A DNA stretch of 64,000 nt from Nitrosopumilaceae archaeon (GTDB lineage Archaea; Thermoproteota; Nitrososphaeria; Nitrososphaerales; Nitrosopumilaceae), in NCBI GenBank assembly GCA_028279545.1, contig JANQNN010000012.1, positions 104,262 through 168,261 of the forward strand. The letters run 5' to 3'. Both the position numbers and the translations under genes were made by a program. Numbering within the stretch: the first letter of the stretch is position 1; every line of letters begins with the position of its first letter. The notes under the pieces are model-generated. The model had not been told where the DNA came from, made no database searches, and saw only the letters and a list, made by a program, of their open reading frames with translations. This document shows positions 1-8,685 of the stretch, in pieces.

Positions 1-263
1 AAACTGCTCCACTAATTATGACAGTCTTGGGAAGTAGTGTATTCTTCCAAGGTCTTGACTCACCTATGGACGCATTACCGCTGAGAATATGGAGAATGTC
101 TCTTCTTCCATATGATGATGCCAGATTAGCAGGTTGGGGAGCTGCACTTGTTTTAGTTTTAGTTATTTTAGCAATACATGTTGGTGTTAGATACTTCTTC
201 TTAAATCGAGATAACGGAAAAGGTATTATTGCCAAATTACTAAATGGAGGTAAGAGAAATTGA
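1..263 (+). CDS. pstA: Phosphate ABC transporter permease PstA, C-terminal end (partial)
   Basis: The reading frame is open from the window edge (base 3, residues [10 protein letters not shown]) and ends at 261-263. TAPL followed by a small-residue turn is typical of the end of PstA, the inner-membrane permease of the high-affinity phosphate importer. A hydrophobic span ([20 protein letters not shown]) and a short basic tail close the protein. The ATG at 18 is internal, not the start. The stop overlaps the pstB start, which indicates one operon. The call rests on the C-terminal 87 residues plus the pstB and phoU genes downstream. Confidence 0.85.
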   Translation, partial: TAPLIMTVLGSSVFFQGLDSPMDALPLRIWRMSLLPYDDARLAGWGAALVLVLVILAIHVGVRYFFLNRDNGKGIIAKLLNGGKRN

Positions 264-1087
264 CAGCGGTTTCCGTAAAAGGCGAAGTTAGTTCAAGCCC
301 ACTGGGTGCTCCTCCAAGTTTTGCAGGTAAAAAATACAAGATGATTACCGAAAATGTGAATATTTTTTATGGAAAAATATGTGCTGCTAAAAACATATCA
401 ATGAAATTTCCAGAAAAATCAGTAACAGCTTTGATTGGTCCTTCTGGTTGTGGAAAAACAACTTTCCTTCGTTGTTTAAATCGAATGCATGATATGACTG
501 CGCAAGCGCGTGTTGAAGGAAAGGTAATGATTGATGATATTGATTTGTATGATAAAAGCATAGATCCAATTTACCATCGAAGAAAAGTAGGAATGGTTTT
601 TCAAAAACCGAATCCATTTCCAACAATGTCAATTTATGATAATGTCACAGCAGGTGTTCGACTAAATGGTATAAGGGATAGAAAAATTCTTGATGAGATT
701 GTAGAAGATTCTTTGAAGATGTCATATTTGTGGGATGAGGTAAAAAATGACTTGAAAAAACCAGCTATTGAATTATCTGGTGGTCAACAACAAAGACTTT
801 GTATTGCAAGAGCACTTGCGATACAACCTGAAGTTCTTTTAATGGATGAACCCGCATCAGCCCTAGATCCAATTGCAACTCAAAAAATTGAAGAAACAAT
901 AACTGAACTCAAAAAGGATTATTGCATAATAATTGTCACCCATAACATGCAACAAGCCATACGTTGTTCTGATTATACTGGATTTATGTATCTAGGGAAA
1001 CTAATTGAGTTTGGTGACACAAAACAAATTTTCACACAACCAAAAAATGAATTGACCTCAAAATATGTTCAAGGCCAATTTGGTTAA
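260..1087 (+). CDS. pstB: Phosphate ABC transporter ATP-binding protein PstB
   Basis: This 275-residue ATPase drives phosphate import with the PstA/PstC permeases. It has Walker [10 protein letters not shown] (60-68), a Q-loop in FQKPNPFP (114-121), the LSGGQ signature (172-176), Walker B VLLMDE (192-197) and the switch histidine H228. [14 protein letters not shown] sequence is characteristic of PstB. The start is TTG at 260, four bases inside pstA, with a good ribosome site GGAGGT at 246-251. An N-terminal extension of about 25 residues precedes the ABC domain. The next gene begins directly after its stop codon. Confidence 0.97.
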   Translation: MTAVSVKGEVSSSPLGAPPSFAGKKYKMITENVNIFYGKICAAKNISMKFPEKSVTALIGPSGCGKTTFLRCLNRMHDMTAQARVEGKVMIDDIDLYDKSIDPIYHRRKVGMVFQKPNPFPTMSIYDNVTAGVRLNGIRDRKILDEIVEDSLKMSYLWDEVKNDLKKPAIELSGGQQQRLCIARALAIQPEVLLMDEPASALDPIATQKIEETITELKKDYCIIIVTHNMQQAIRCSDYTGFMYLGKLIEFGDTKQIFTQPKNELTSKYVQGQFG

Positions 1088-1729
1088 ATGACACGTCTTA
1101 TCGATCCCTCTATCAAAAATCTTTCAAATTTGATGTCTGATATGGGTCATAAAGCAATTCAATGTACAACCTTTGCAATCGATTCTTACCTTGAGGGAAA
1201 AAATACTGCCAATGAAGTAAAAAAAATGTCTGATGAAATAAGACAAGGATACTTCGATTTAGAAGATTTGATTTTTGAGATGATTTTAAAATATCAGCCA
1301 GCTGCAGAAGAATTTAGATTAATTCGAGCCTCTACTGAGATTGCATTTTCTTTTTCTAGGTTTGGTCGATACTCATTTGATATTGCCCTTGTTAGGGATA
1401 AGTTTGGAGACCTTTCAAGTTGTGATAAACAGTGGTTATATGAAATTGCAAATGAGGTAAAAAGTATGATTTCAGATGCTGTCTACTCTTTTGCAGAACT
1501 TGATATTAGCCGCTCAGAAAAAATTAAAGAAAAAGAAGATTTTGTTGATAAAGTATTTCGAGAAAGAATACCTCTATTGCTTGAGGTAAATAATACCAAA
1601 TGTGCACTTGCAGAGGCATTAGTTTTAAGATATTTGGAAAGAATTGGTGATCATGCGGTGTTTATGAGTAATTCTGTGAATTATATTGTAACTGGAAAGC
1701 ATGGCAATCGGCAAAGTAATACTAGATAA
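1088..1729 (+). CDS. phoU: Phosphate uptake regulator PhoU, copy 1
   Basis: A 213-residue, all-helical PhoU protein whose ATG directly follows the pstB stop. PhoU binds the Pst transporter and damps phosphate uptake or signalling. The C-terminal repeat carries the family motif ERIGDHAV near residue 195. The N-terminal repeat has SRFGRYSFDI where ERxGD is usual, so the metal-binding acid there is changed. A paralogue of similar size follows at 1809. The position in the pst operon makes the role secure, although no PhoR/PhoB pair is seen here. Confidence 0.93.
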   Translation: MTRLIDPSIKNLSNLMSDMGHKAIQCTTFAIDSYLEGKNTANEVKKMSDEIRQGYFDLEDLIFEMILKYQPAAEEFRLIRASTEIAFSFSRFGRYSFDIALVRDKFGDLSSCDKQWLYEIANEVKSMISDAVYSFAELDISRSEKIKEKEDFVDKVFRERIPLLLEVNNTKCALAEALVLRYLERIGDHAVFMSNSVNYIVTGKHGNRQSNTR

Positions 1730-1808
1730 AAAATTAGCGAACTATCAATCTGAAAATTACTTTGTTAATTCAAAAAAAATTTAAACAGAATAAAAATCAA
1801 ATTAATGG

Positions 1809-2465
1809 ATGACTCGTTTAATTGATCCTTCTTTGGAAAAACTTTCTTCTTCTTTAACTGAAATGGGTGATATGGCATTGCAAAGTATTAGCTTAGCAAT
1901 TGAATCTTATCTAAAAGGAAAAAACACAATAAATGAAGTTCACCAATTATCTGATGAAATAAAAAAGAAATATTTTGAATTGGCTGATTTAACTTTCGAA
2001 ATGATGTTAAAATACCAACCTGTTGCTGATGATTTTAGATTAATTCGTTCTTCTATTGAGGTATCTTATGCATACTCTAGATTTGGACGGTATGCTTATG
2101 ATATTACACTTGTTAGAGACAAGTTTGGAGATATTTCAGAATGTAAAACTGATGCTCTTTATGAAATTTCTGATAAGGTAAAGACTATGATTAAAGATGC
2201 AATATTATCATTTACTAATTTAGATATTAGAAAGGCCATTAATATTCAAGAAAATGAAGAATATGTAGATAAAATTTATCGTGAAAGAATTCCTGACATT
2301 ATAAAATCATCTAATACCAAATGTGCACTTGCAGAGGCTTTACTTTTAAGATATTTAGAGCGAATTGGCGATCATGCAGTCTTTATGAGTGATGCCATAA
2401 ACTATATTGTTACAGGAAAGCATCGACCAAGTAAAAAACGAATAGAATCTCACACCGAAAATTAG
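1809..2465 (+). CDS. phoU: Phosphate uptake regulator PhoU, copy 2
   Basis: A second PhoU of 218 residues, 79 bases after the first and aligning with it end to end. Both begin MTRLIDPS and end with the ERIGDHAVFMS...YIVTGKH block. The DNA around TNTKCALAEA is identical in both copies for more than 20 bases, while other parts have diverged, as expected for a tandem duplication. The N-terminal repeat again has SRFGRYAYDI instead of ERxGD. It differs in a longer basic tail (SKKRIESHTEN). Both copies are intact, so neither is a pseudogene. Different partners or sensing roles are possible but not shown by the sequence. Confidence 0.92.
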   Translation: MTRLIDPSLEKLSSSLTEMGDMALQSISLAIESYLKGKNTINEVHQLSDEIKKKYFELADLTFEMMLKYQPVADDFRLIRSSIEVSYAYSRFGRYAYDITLVRDKFGDISECKTDALYEISDKVKTMIKDAILSFTNLDIRKAINIQENEEYVDKIYRERIPDIIKSSNTKCALAEALLLRYLERIGDHAVFMSDAINYIVTGKHRPSKKRIESHTEN

Positions 2466-2590
2466 AGAATTGATTTTTCTATTGATTACCTTTTTCAACT
2501 ATTAATGTAGTTAAATTATTTCTTAGATATTTTCATTATTTAAAATTAATTTGTAAAACAGACTAATACTAGAACAACTTTAGAAATTGT

Positions 2591-2986
2591 ATGAATGATT
2601 TCCTAAAAGCTACTTCAATGGATCATGTAAACTTGAGTGTTAAAAATTTAGAGAAGAGTATTTCTTTTTACAAAAATCTTTTTGGCTTTGAAGTAAGAAA
2701 AGAAGATAATTCACCAAACAAATTTGATGTTCCATCAAAAATTATTGGAAATGACTCAATTAAACTCTGTATGTATGAAGACCCTAACATGTCTCCAGAG
2801 GGTGGAATAGCTCATTTTGGTTTTCATATTTCAAATTTTGATCAAATCATTAACAAGTGCAAAGAATTGAATGTTGAAGTTCTTTATGGAGGCCCTGTAG
2901 AATTTGAAAAATCAAAATCTGTTTACATTAAAGATCCAAATGGTTATGATATAGAATTAAGTGAAATTCCTGGAGGGGGATTGTAG
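2591..2986 (+). CDS. VOC superfamily (glyoxalase/dioxygenase fold) protein
   Basis: This 131-residue protein has the beta-alpha-beta-beta-beta pattern of vicinal oxygen chelate proteins. It opens with MDHVNLSVKNLEKSISFYKNLFGF, with a likely metal-binding His early in the domain. The second half has GIAHFGFHI and the closing SVYIKDPNGYDIELSE, where the final Glu is the usual metal ligand. Family members include glyoxalase I, ring-cleaving dioxygenases and fosfomycin-resistance proteins. The substrate cannot be told from sequence. It stands alone after the phoU genes and converges on the formate dehydrogenase gene. Confidence 0.8.
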   Translation: MNDFLKATSMDHVNLSVKNLEKSISFYKNLFGFEVRKEDNSPNKFDVPSKIIGNDSIKLCMYEDPNMSPEGGIAHFGFHISNFDQIINKCKELNVEVLYGGPVEFEKSKSVYIKDPNGYDIELSEIPGGGL

Positions 2987-3034
2987 ATTTTTTATTTTAA
3001 AAAAATGAATTTCTAAAAAATCAAACTAGATAGA

Positions 3035-4249
3035 TTAACTTTCTTTGAATCTTGCAGCCTCATCAGAACCGCCAGTTGCATTTCCTTTGCTGTAAGAATG
3101 TGCACCGGTCCCTGCCAAGCTTCCACCTTTGACAATAAGATACTCATCCCGGATTGGTTTTTCATCTAACCAACATTCTAAAATCTCTCGTACACCTGAG
3201 GCATATCTTGTTTGTGCAGAAAGCGAAGTCCCCGATGTATGGGGTGTCATTCCGTGATTAGGCATGGATCTCCATGGATGATCCTTTGGAGGAGGTTGTG
3301 GGAACCAAACATCTCCCGCATATCCTGCAAGTTGTCCCGTTTCAAGTGCTTTTGCTACTGCATTTCTATCACAAATCTTTCCTCTTGCAGTATTTACTAA
3401 ATAAGCTCCACGTTTCATCTTGCTGATTAGTTCTGTATCAAACAGGTTTTCAGTTTCAGGATGGAGGGGGGCATTAATTGTAATAACATCGCACACCTTT
3501 ACCATTTCTTCTACGCTTTCATGAAAAGTCAATCCAAGCTCCTCTTCAGTCTCTTTTGGTAGTCTATGTTTATCATAATAGTGAAGTTTTACATCAAAGG
3601 GTTTCATTCTTCTTAAAACTGCCAATCCAATTCTTCCAGCCGCTACTGTTCCAACATTCATTCCCTCTACATCATAGGATCTTGAAACACAGTCGGCAAT
3701 ATTCCATCCATTTTTAATCACCCAATCATATGATGGAATATAGTTTCTAACTAAACTTAGAATCATCATTACAACATGCTCGGATACACTAATGCTATTG
3801 GAATATGTTACCTCAGCTATGGTAATGTCACGTTCCATTGCTGCTTGCAAATCAACATGGTCTGAACCAATACCTGCGGTAATTGCTAGTTTTAGCTTTG
3901 GTGCTTTTGCAATTCGCTCAGATGTTAGATACGCAGGCCAGAATGGCTGAGAAATTACAACATCAGAATCTACTAACTCTTTTTCAAAAACTGAATCTGG
4001 CCCATCTTTATCAGAAGTTACAATAAATGTATGTCCTCTTTCTTCTAAAAATTTTCTTAAACCAAGTTCACCTGAAACGCATCCAAGAAGTTCTCCTGGA
4101 TTAAAATCAATTTTTTCAGGAGTAGGTGCACTTTGTCCTCCGGGATAATTAGAAATTTTTGGAACCTCATCTCTTGCATATTTAGGTGGAAATCCATCAA
4201 CAGGATCATCGTACAAAACACATAAGATCTTTAGATTTTCTTTGGACAT
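3035..4249 (-). CDS. fdh: NAD-dependent formate dehydrogenase (D-2-hydroxyacid dehydrogenase superfamily)
   Basis: This 404-residue protein follows the metal-independent formate dehydrogenase of methylotrophic bacteria almost end to end, including the N-terminal LCVLYDDPVDG and the C-terminal TGAHSYSKGNATGGS. The reaction is formate + NAD+ to CO2 + NADH. The catalytic set is complete: I127, N151, R289, Q318 and H337, matching I122, N146, R284, Q313 and H332 of the Pseudomonas sp. 101 enzyme. D226 after the AAGRIG nucleotide loop predicts NAD rather than NADP. The two cysteines known to limit oxidative stability of the Pseudomonas enzyme (C145, C255) are S150 and A260 here. The gene is monocistronic. 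Its closeness to bacterial enzymes suggests transfer, though base composition looks local. Confidence 0.93.
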   Translation of the reverse strand: MSKENLKILCVLYDDPVDGFPPKYARDEVPKISNYPGGQSAPTPEKIDFNPGELLGCVSGELGLRKFLEERGHTFIVTSDKDGPDSVFEKELVDSDVVISQPFWPAYLTSERIAKAPKLKLAITAGIGSDHVDLQAAMERDITIAEVTYSNSISVSEHVVMMILSLVRNYIPSYDWVIKNGWNIADCVSRSYDVEGMNVGTVAAGRIGLAVLRRMKPFDVKLHYYDKHRLPKETEEELGLTFHESVEEMVKVCDVITINAPLHPETENLFDTELISKMKRGAYLVNTARGKICDRNAVAKALETGQLAGYAGDVWFPQPPPKDHPWRSMPNHGMTPHTSGTSLSAQTRYASGVREILECWLDEKPIRDEYLIVKGGSLAGTGAHSYSKGNATGGSDEAARFKES

Positions 4250-4545
4250 TTTCTTTCGGAATTTATTTTGTAAAACTTGTAATTAAGACTGTTGGATTTT
4301 TTTAAATTAATTTAGTAAACTTAAAGAATTTTCAAGCGAGAACGTCTTGGTCGGACATTATGAACCTAGGAAGGCAGAGCATAAAGGTCAACGTCCCCAC
4401 TTGTATTGTTTATAATACGTTTTATGACTAAAAAAAGAACTTATTATTATCATTCTTGATTTTAACAATTCATTTTCAGAAATTCTCAGTATATCCTTCC
4501 CCAAACGTAGAATAATTTAAAATGTTTAATTTTTAGAGTTAGAGC
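4250..4545. other. Intergenic region with a G+C-rich hairpin
   Basis: This 296-base gap separates the divergent formate dehydrogenase and membrane-protein genes. Most of it is very AT-rich. An island at about 4331-4400 is much richer in G+C and can fold: GGACATT (4353-4359) pairs with AACGTCC (4390-4396) with one A-C mismatch. Inside it, GAACCT (4362-4367) pairs with AGGTC (4385-4389) with one bulged A. It could be a small RNA or a leader element of either neighbour. It does not match a tRNA, 5S or C/D-box pattern I can recognise. Confidence 0.45.
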
Positions 4546-4908
4546 ATGAAGGCAATAACCCCTGCAAATGGGCCAGTTAACGTGAAAAGATTTACGATTT
4601 ATGCTATGATTCCTGGGCTGGATACCTATGCAGTATCAAAACTTGACAAGAAAAAACCTGCCACAATAATTACAATAGTTTCAATTATTGGAATTTTGAT
4701 AGTTACGGGAATTATTATGTACCAAATGTCGACTGATCCAGAAATAGCCCTTGATTTAGAAGAGGAAGTCAGAAAAGAAATGATTTTTGCAAAATACATG
4801 CCTCAAATTATCTGGGTAATTCTGGGATTTTCGGCAATATATCTTCCCTTTATTGCTTTTCTTGTAAATAAGTGGGCTAAAGAATGGAATTCAAAGTTTG
4901 AAATATGA
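4546..4908 (+). CDS. Small membrane protein, function unknown
   Basis: A 120-residue protein with two clear transmembrane segments, about residues 40-62 (ATIITIVSIIGILIVTGIIM) and 88-108. A short acidic loop lies between them (EIALDLEEEVRKE). The N-terminus has a conserved-looking amphipathic stretch (YAMIPGLDTYAVSKLDKKKP). The stop overlaps the next start by four bases (ATGA at 4905), so it is translationally coupled to a zinc-ribbon membrane protein. I do not recognise the family. Confidence 0.75.
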   Translation: MKAITPANGPVNVKRFTIYAMIPGLDTYAVSKLDKKKPATIITIVSIIGILIVTGIIMYQMSTDPEIALDLEEEVRKEMIFAKYMPQIIWVILGFSAIYLPFIAFLVNKWAKEWNSKFEI

Positions 4909-5342
4909 AAAGTAGCATTCCAGCTATAATTTTTGGGATTGTAATTTTCTTTGCCTTTCAAATGGTACTTCCGTTCCCATATGGGATTTTTCTAGGTATT
5001 TTATTTGGAGGATTGGTAATCTGGTACGGAAAAAAAAATGCATCAAAACAAAAAGACTCGTTACTAAACTATAGACGGAAAGACCCCATTAACGAAAAAG
5101 AAAGAGCTCAAAACGATGAGGCTTTGCGAATTTTAGAAAAAAAGTACATTGAAGAAAAAATATCTAAACAAGAATATCAGAAAAGAAAAAAAGAATTTGA
5201 AGATACCGAATATAATCCAAGAAAATGCAAGGTATGCGGTTCAGAGGATTTTGAGTTTATTGTGGATAAACGAATCGAGAAACTAGGAGAGCCTTTGTCT
5301 GATGAAGGATATTACAAATGCAAAAAATGTGGTGCAAAATAA
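4905..5342 (+). CDS. Membrane protein with SHOCT-like helix pair and C-terminal zinc ribbon
   Basis: A 145-residue protein. Two short membrane spans at residues 4-40 are followed by a charged linker. A segment at about 65-92 (ALRILEKKYIEEKISKQEYQ) reads like a SHOCT motif, a short helical oligomerisation unit often found at protein termini. The C-terminus holds a CxxC...CxxC zinc ribbon (KCKVCGSEDF and YKCKKCGAK). It overlaps the upstream membrane-protein gene by four bases and probably forms a complex with it. Function is unknown. Confidence 0.75.
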   Translation: MKSSIPAIIFGIVIFFAFQMVLPFPYGIFLGILFGGLVIWYGKKNASKQKDSLLNYRRKDPINEKERAQNDEALRILEKKYIEEKISKQEYQKRKKEFEDTEYNPRKCKVCGSEDFEFIVDKRIEKLGEPLSDEGYYKCKKCGAK

Positions 5343-5399
5343 CAATTGTGTTTTAGATTTATGATTAACTTTATCTAGTGCCTTTGCAGAGCCACCATA

Positions 5400-7778
5400 T
5401 TGAATTTTAAATTATTATTTTTTCTTGGAATAATTTTATCTCTAACTTTACCAGTTTCTCAAATACCTGCACATGCTCAGCAGAGTTTTTCTGAAACCTC
5501 CGGACCGTTAGAATGTAGGGAAGACATTTCAGGTCTTAAATTTGAAAGTGCAACATATCAGCAATCAGGAGGATTTATCGATGTTATTTCATGTGTTTAT
5601 GAACAAGGAATAGCAGCAGTTTACTATGCTCCAACTGGCTCTGGAATACCATGTGATAATATTCAACAAACCATAGATGCTCAGGTAAATGCTGCAGGAA
5701 ATGAGGCGTGGTTTGAACATAGCAGTGAAACACATTTTGCTTTTTCAATTTTCACACCAGTAGAATTGTCTGGTGTAGCGGAGAATTTAGTTTGGCAATT
5801 GGAGAATAAAAACTTGGCAGAAAAATGCTCTCAGGAAAATATTGAAGATGAACCAGTCCAAGAAGAATTTGAAGAACTGGAAATTCCTTACCCCGTAATT
5901 TTCCTTCCTGGAGTAGCAGGTTCTGAACTTTCAACTCCTGATGCATGGGTTGATGGCAATGTCTGGCCAATAAATTCGGGATTTAATGGAGAACCTATGC
6001 TTTTACAGAATACAGAGGGTGTTCCATTGACGGAACTTGTACCAAATGACATTATTCGAGAGTTGGTAGGACTTGGGCAAGTATTTGATTCAGCCGATAT
6101 TTATGGAAGTTTTATTATTTTTCTAAAAAATGAAATTCATTATCTTGATGATGATCTAGAACCTGTAAACTATAAAGAAGGAACAACCCTTTTCACTTTT
6201 CCTTATGATTGGAGAATGCCACTAGTGGCAACGACTAGAAATCTAGATTCATTAGTTGAAAATGTACTTTTAACTTCAGGTTCTGATAAGGTTATTTTAA
6301 TTGGACATAGTATGGGAGGATTGATTGCAAGAAATTATGCCGTAGGGATTGGCAATGAAAAAGTTGATACTATAATTTCTATTGGAAGTCCCTTTAAGGG
6401 TGCCGGGAAACCGTTCTTTGCTCTAACAAATGGATATAATTTTGAAGCTAAAACTTTTGATTCTGATGAGATGAAACCGGTTTCTCAAAATACTCCTACA
6501 GTATATCATTTACTTCCACAATATCCGTTTATTTATGAAGAGATAGGAGAATCGGAAAAATTTAAAGAAAATAATTGGGTCTATGATAACTTGTACTATT
6601 CTGCTGCTGATGATTTGGATGATGTTAATGATGTGGATACAGTACCCGAAGCTTTTGGTTATTACTGGACCCCAAATAAACACATGGTAAATCTATCCTC
6701 CCAATTTTACGATGGATTGGGAAATGTAGATAGCAAATCTCCATTAAAAGGAGTAAAACATTATGCAATTATTGGAACAGGTTTATCCACTATAAGTCAT
6801 TATAGAATTATTACTTCGGATGCAATTCAAAAAGGAGAAACATTAGTTGAACTACCGTTAGGTGACAAAGTATTCTTAATCCCCAAGGCAATAAATGGCG
6901 ATAGTACTGTACCTATGATCTCTTCGGATATTGAAGGTGTTACCAAGAAATATTATATTCAAGAAGGAAATGGTGGAACTTCTTCTCACGGATCTTTAAC
7001 TAAAAATAGCGAAGTGCAAAAAATAGTTTCTTATCTAATAAAAGACCGGCCAGAAGAAATTAATGACTCGAAGTATAGATATATCGAAAACATTACTGAT
7101 TTGAAAAAATTAGATAAATTGATTGATGATTTTAGTATCCCTACTGCTTTGTCTGAAGAGTTAGAGAACTCTTTAGCTCCAAGGCCTGAAATTCCTTCAG
7201 AACCTGCTGAGCCTCCTGAAGCAACTGGTACCTCTGAAAGTATTGATGATAGATTAGATGAACTTGAAGGAAAGGTGGGTGAGCTTGGAAGTCAAATTGG
7301 TGAAGACATCGGTCAAGGAATCGAAGGATTATCTGATGCAGTTGATGATATTCCATTAGGAGAAATGGAAGATAAAGCAAAAGAGGTAATCGAGCAGATT
7401 CCTGATGGTGGAGGTTGTCTTATTGCTACTGCCACATATGGCTCAGAACTAGCACCACAAGTTCAACAACTGCGAGAACTTCGTGATAACCAACTACTTC
7501 AAACACAATCAGGACAGTCTTTTATGACCTCGTTCAACGAATTTTACTACTCCTTTAGCCCTGAAATAGCAGATTTTGAGCGTAAAAACCCCCTATTCAA
7601 AGAAACTGTAAAGATTGCCATCACACCAATGATTTCAAGCTTATCGCTATTGAACCATGTAGATTTGGAGACTGAATCTCAGGTTTTAGGTTATGGAATT
7701 AGTTTGATTCTTCTAAATCTTGGAATGTATGTTGGAATACCTGCCATGGCAATTGTTGCAATAAGACGTAAAATCTGA
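5400..7778 (+). CDS. Secreted LCAT/lipase-like alpha/beta hydrolase with CFI-box C-terminal domain
   Basis: A 792-residue exported protein beginning with TTG. Residues 1-26 form a signal peptide ending PAHAQ. The hydrolase domain starts near 160 with YPVIFLPGVAGSEL, passes FTFPYDWRMPL and holds the nucleophile S304 in GHSMGG (302-307), as in LCAT/PGAP1-type lipases and acyltransferases. A linker with acidic and coiled-coil character follows. The last 125 residues begin with CLIATATYGS (C673-S682) and end in a membrane span and basic tail (IRRKI). This CFI-box C-terminal domain recurs in the genes at 41061 and 44340. The substrate is probably an acyl ester outside the cell, which is inference. 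Confidence 0.85.
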   Translation: MNFKLLFFLGIILSLTLPVSQIPAHAQQSFSETSGPLECREDISGLKFESATYQQSGGFIDVISCVYEQGIAAVYYAPTGSGIPCDNIQQTIDAQVNAAGNEAWFEHSSETHFAFSIFTPVELSGVAENLVWQLENKNLAEKCSQENIEDEPVQEEFEELEIPYPVIFLPGVAGSELSTPDAWVDGNVWPINSGFNGEPMLLQNTEGVPLTELVPNDIIRELVGLGQVFDSADIYGSFIIFLKNEIHYLDDDLEPVNYKEGTTLFTFPYDWRMPLVATTRNLDSLVENVLLTSGSDKVILIGHSMGGLIARNYAVGIGNEKVDTIISIGSPFKGAGKPFFALTNGYNFEAKTFDSDEMKPVSQNTPTVYHLLPQYPFIYEEIGESEKFKENNWVYDNLYYSAADDLDDVNDVDTVPEAFGYYWTPNKHMVNLSSQFYDGLGNVDSKSPLKGVKHYAIIGTGLSTISHYRIITSDAIQKGETLVELPLGDKVFLIPKAINGDSTVPMISSDIEGVTKKYYIQEGNGGTSSHGSLTKNSEVQKIVSYLIKDRPEEINDSKYRYIENITDLKKLDKLIDDFSIPTALSEELENSLAPRPEIPSEPAEPPEATGTSESIDDRLDELEGKVGELGSQIGEDIGQGIEGLSDAVDDIPLGEMEDKAKEVIEQIPDGGGCLIATATYGSELAPQVQQLRELRDNQLLQTQSGQSFMTSFNEFYYSFSPEIADFERKNPLFKETVKIAITPMISSLSLLNHVDLETESQVLGYGISLILLNLGMYVGIPAMAIVAIRRKI

Positions 7779-7848
7779 ACCTAAAATTTTTGATCGGGGT
7801 ATTCTGTTCTAACCTGCCCTATTAAGCCAGATTCACGCATAAAATAAA

Positions 7849-8685
7849 GTGAAAAAAGCACTACAGTATTATTGTGGACATTGCAATAACGATCTTAAAA
7901 AACTAGATTCTGAGGTTCATCTAGTTCATAGTATTGAGCCATGTCCATTTTGTGGCACACTTTTGAGTGATTCATTACAACACAGGCAAGTACGATACAA
8001 ATCACACTCTCCTACAGTTGTATTTCAAAAAGCATCACAGTTACCAAAGATTACATTTGATATTGACAAGATTGATTCAGTTTTACATTTTCTTACACCT
8101 GATCAAAAAATCTGTCTTGCTGGAATCCACACTCAAAAACTAGTAGAACGGTTATGCGTTAGAGCACAACTTCCATGCAGATATGGTGGTCTTGATTCCA
8201 AAGTATTGTTAATTGATGGTGCTAATAGTTCTGACTTGTATCAATGTGTTGATTTTGCACAACAATATGGACTAGATATAAAAAAAATTCTGTCTGGAAT
8301 AATTTCATGTAGAATATTTACCGTATATCAGCTTGCAAATCTAATTGTAAATGAATTACATAATGCAATAAAACAATACAACACAAAAATTGTTATAATA
8401 ACGCATCTACTTCACTTTTTTACAAACGATCCTTATCTTAATCCAAATGAAATGCAACAAATACTAAAAACAGTAATACATTCTCTAAAAAAAATTCAGA
8501 ATTGTCTAGTTGTTGTATCATTAGGAATGCCAACTGCATTTGATCAAATATTATTACAGCTATTTTCAAAGACTATTACAATAAAGCAAAGCTACGATGC
8601 ATTATCTGCTCATATTGATAACTCAGGACAAACCCAATCAATATTGCTAGATAATGATACACTTGAAACTATTCCACAACACTAG
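7849..8685 (+). CDS. RecA/RadA-like protein with N-terminal zinc ribbon, Walker A lost
   Basis: A 278-residue protein with a GTG start. The N-terminus has a zinc ribbon (CGHC at 9-12, CPFCG at 32-36), the arrangement seen in bacterial-type RadA. Parts of the body resemble a RecA fold: LLIDGANSSDLYQCVDFAQQ fits the Walker B-like strand after the P-loop, and the KIVIITHLLHFFTND and NCLVVVSLG strands follow. Where a P-loop GxxxxGKT should be, the sequence is CLAGIHTQKLVERLC, so ATP binding by the usual loop is unlikely. It is followed without a gap by a 61-residue ORF. The RecA-fold assignment is from pattern only. Confidence 0.6.
   Translation: MKKALQYYCGHCNNDLKKLDSEVHLVHSIEPCPFCGTLLSDSLQHRQVRYKSHSPTVVFQKASQLPKITFDIDKIDSVLHFLTPDQKICLAGIHTQKLVERLCVRAQLPCRYGGLDSKVLLIDGANSSDLYQCVDFAQQYGLDIKKILSGIISCRIFTVYQLANLIVNELHNAIKQYNTKIVIITHLLHFFTNDPYLNPNEMQQILKTVIHSLKKIQNCLVVVSLGMPTAFDQILLQLFSKTITIKQSYDALSAHIDNSGQTQSILLDNDTLETIPQH

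Noticed and set aside
1809..2465. Second phoU as a pseudogene
   Set aside because: It is full length, in frame and keeps the C-terminal motif.
4331..4400. SRP RNA, tRNA or C/D-box RNA at the G+C-rich island
   Set aside because: GAACC and GGAAG recall SRP helix 8, but the conserved loop and the full-length helices are missing; no D box or T loop fits.
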